From the NCBI GenBank assembly GCA_947095535.1, contig OX352774.1, positions 36,410,496-36,474,495 of the forward strand: a stretch of 64,000 nt of DNA, written 5' to 3'. The notes beneath the pieces are model-generated. The model ran no database searches and was not told the DNA's origin. It was given only the letters and a program-made list of their open reading frames with translations. Positions 63,766 through 64,000 of this stretch are shown here, piece after piece (the stretch's first letter is position 1; each line of letters starts with the position of its first letter). The translations under genes and the position numbers were made by a program. This DNA comes from Poecilobothrus nobilitatus. Taxonomy: Eukaryota > Arthropoda > Insecta > Diptera > Dolichopodidae.

Positions 63766-64000
63766 CAAATTTCTACACTAGAGGAAAGTATAGTGATTCA
63801 TTGTTTTAGTTAAATGCCAAAACAAAACTTTTTTTAAAAATTAAATGTTAAAACAAAAATCATTTAAGTAGACGAGTACTTCTATCGGTATATACACTAA
63901 TATTAGGGTTGATCTGCGCTTCACTCTTCTATACCTCTTTTAAAAAAGATTTTAACACTTTGAATCCTATGTGTAACACCAGTGAACATCATTTAAAAGT
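63766..64000. other. Non-coding right edge
   Basis: Nothing recognisable up to the end of the window. Confidence 0.5.

Overview
The window is about 64 kb of very AT-rich eukaryotic DNA: long A and T runs, (CATA)n/(TATG)n microsatellites, tRNA-derived SINEs, TA-flanked MITEs and one decayed IS630/Tc1/mariner-type transposase. This fits an insect nuclear genome. The CATA/TATG microsatellites and overall texture suggest a fly (Diptera), but that is an impression and not a diagnosis. I see no host protein-coding exon anywhere. The open reading frames present are short, low-complexity, and often begin at TTG rather than ATG. The window is therefore intergenic or lies inside a very large intron.

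The dominant feature is a direct tandem duplication of 26,219 bp. Unit 1 is 1055-27273 and unit 2 is 27274-53492, in the same orientation. All landmarks I compared recur at exactly +26,219, including homopolymer lengths, and I found no difference between the copies by eye. Unique sequence flanks it at 1-1054 and 53495-64000. The junction carries a 2-bp microhomology (AT), and hairpin-forming sequence lies at or near both breakpoints. It is either a very recent structural variant or an assembly duplication.

Each duplicated unit contains, in order: a minus-strand tRNA-derived SINE copy at the left breakpoint; an 875-bp internally deleted mariner-like element; a 604-bp TA-flanked MITE; a tRNA-like SINE relic; a retroposon-like repeat (family R); a full SINE with 9-bp target-site duplication; a 613-bp MITE with long nested inverted subterminal repeats; a tRNA-Glu-like relic; a 517-bp MITE; a second family R copy; a tandem pair of SINE-like relics; and a tandem array of ~536-bp units that each carry minus-strand pol III box A, box B and a T-tract. 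A zero-length-exon (recursive splice) consensus follows on the minus strand at 23229/23230.

The unduplicated right flank (53495-64000) holds a decayed relative of the 604-bp MITE in which an internal 33-bp core has become a minisatellite, two short diverged tandem repeats, a full SINE with a perfect 9-bp TSD, a third family R copy, a possible piggyBac-like element with TTAA ends, and a 196-bp hairpin MITE. Nothing indicates genes acting together. The biology here is mobile DNA, tandem amplification and possibly splicing of a long intron.
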